From NCBI RefSeq assembly GCF_011694815.1, contig NZ_CP050177.1, positions 6,054,001 to 6,118,000 on the forward strand: 64,000 nt of DNA, in the 5' to 3' direction. A program made the translations under genes and the position numbers. The notes beneath the pieces are model-generated. The model was not told the origin of the DNA. It saw only the letters and a list, made by a program, of their open reading frames with translations, and did not search any database. The stretch's first letter is position 1. Each line of letters starts with the position of its first letter. The DNA comes from Streptomyces liangshanensis. Its GTDB lineage: Bacteria; Actinomycetota; Actinomycetes; Streptomycetales; Streptomycetaceae. Below, in pieces: positions 63,827 to 64,000 of the stretch.

Positions 63827-64000
63827 TTAGTTGGGGTGGTGCGTGAGGTGCCAGGCTGTGGCCAGGGCGATGAGTGACGCTGTCGCGAGGAGCGGGGTCG
63901 GGTTCGTGAGGGCCACCGCCCCGGCGCCCAGCGCCAACCCCACCGCGTTGGGCGCGTACATCAGCGTCGTCGCGGTCGCCGACACCCGTCCCAGCTCCGC
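63827..64000 (-). CDS. C-terminus of a membrane transporter, probably MFS (5' end outside window)
   Basis: The last 57 codons of a reverse-strand gene end in TAA at 63827-63829. The visible peptide has ELGRVSATATTLMYAPNAVGLALGAGAVAL followed by a hydrophobic segment LLATASLIALATAW and HLTHHPN. The segment RVSATATTLMYAPNAVGLALGA is typical of the last helices of MFS multidrug-type transporters in Streptomyces. The stop codon lies one base from the last copy of repeat cluster C. Confidence 0.7.
   Translation of the reverse strand, partial: AELGRVSATATTLMYAPNAVGLALGAGAVALTNPTPLLATASLIALATAWHLTHHPN

Overview
The window is chromosomal DNA of a high-GC actinomycete, almost certainly a Streptomyces. 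The evidence is the very G+C-rich codon use, the sporulation regulator WhiA directly behind UvrC, RapZ and YvcK, GTG/TTG starts with four-base start/stop overlaps, and a core-metabolism gene order typical of Streptomyces (uvrA, uvrC-rapZ-yvcK-whiA, gap-pgk-tpiA-secG, pgi, pgl-opcA-zwf-tal-tkt, ctaB/ctaA, suf operon, dapD). No rRNA, tRNA, transposase, integrase, phage gene or CRISPR array was seen.

Layout. 1-4.4 kb: the end of a large protein, a TerC-family membrane protein behind a probable yybP-ykoY (Mn2+) riboswitch, a CtaG-like membrane protein, and a metallo-hydrolase/mycothiol-enzyme pair. 4.7-17.1 kb: uvrA, a sugar kinase, a Rieske lipoprotein, an HTH regulator, a secreted papain-like protease with a membrane-anchored neighbour, then uvrC-rapZ-yvcK-whiA. 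17.3-20.3 kb: a large secreted M14 carboxypeptidase. 20.5-29.6 kb: the glycolytic block gap-pgk-tpiA, secG, an RbpA-type RNA polymerase-binding protein, an MFS exporter, pgi and two PH-domain membrane proteins. 29.7-36.3 kb, reverse strand: the pentose-phosphate operon tkt-tal-zwf-opcA-pgl. 36.6-42 kb: haem O and haem A synthases, an amidohydrolase and an ABC exporter. 42.1-48.8 kb: the complete sufR-B-D-ferredoxin-C-S-U-T operon for Fe-S cluster assembly. 49-55.5 kb: an SMR efflux pump with its TetR regulator, a frameshifted zinc-ribbon/heptad-repeat gene, dapD, a DapA-like gene, a lipoprotein, an SMI1/KNR4 protein and a large acidic protein of unknown function. 55.7-64 kb: an SDR enzyme, a PhoX-like secreted protein, a Tudor-like small protein, a double TerD protein, and a divergent uronate-oxidation locus (uronate dehydrogenase, KdgD, and an uncharacterised protein coupled to KdgD), ending in the C-terminus of a membrane transporter.

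Genes working together. Glycolysis, the oxidative pentose-phosphate branch (with the G6PDH effector OpcA) and haem/cytochrome-oxidase maturation lie side by side, next to the Fe-S assembly operon that serves the same respiratory metabolism. The udh/kdgD locus can oxidise a hexuronate to an aldarate and then dehydrate and decarboxylate a keto-deoxy-aldarate towards 2-oxoglutarate. Its two divergent promoters share the same -35/-10 design and carry related operator-like motifs.

The most notable non-coding features are: (i) an intergenic repeat family (core GTCCTCAATCGCCGGACGGG) found in at least 12 copies, only at three convergent gene junctions, where it forms long hairpins and even supplies the C-terminus of one protein; (ii) a 129-nt near-continuous imperfect hairpin inside the last cluster; (iii) nine 21-bp tandem repeats whose third unit lacks one base and so truncates a reading frame; (iv) the TerC riboswitch with a perfect 7-bp P1 stem; and (v) a 34-bp palindrome overlapping a probable leaderless promoter in front of the efflux pump. 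I did not find a clearly new multi-gene defence or biosynthetic system. The best candidate for undescribed protein biology is the KdgD-coupled protein at 62168-63376.
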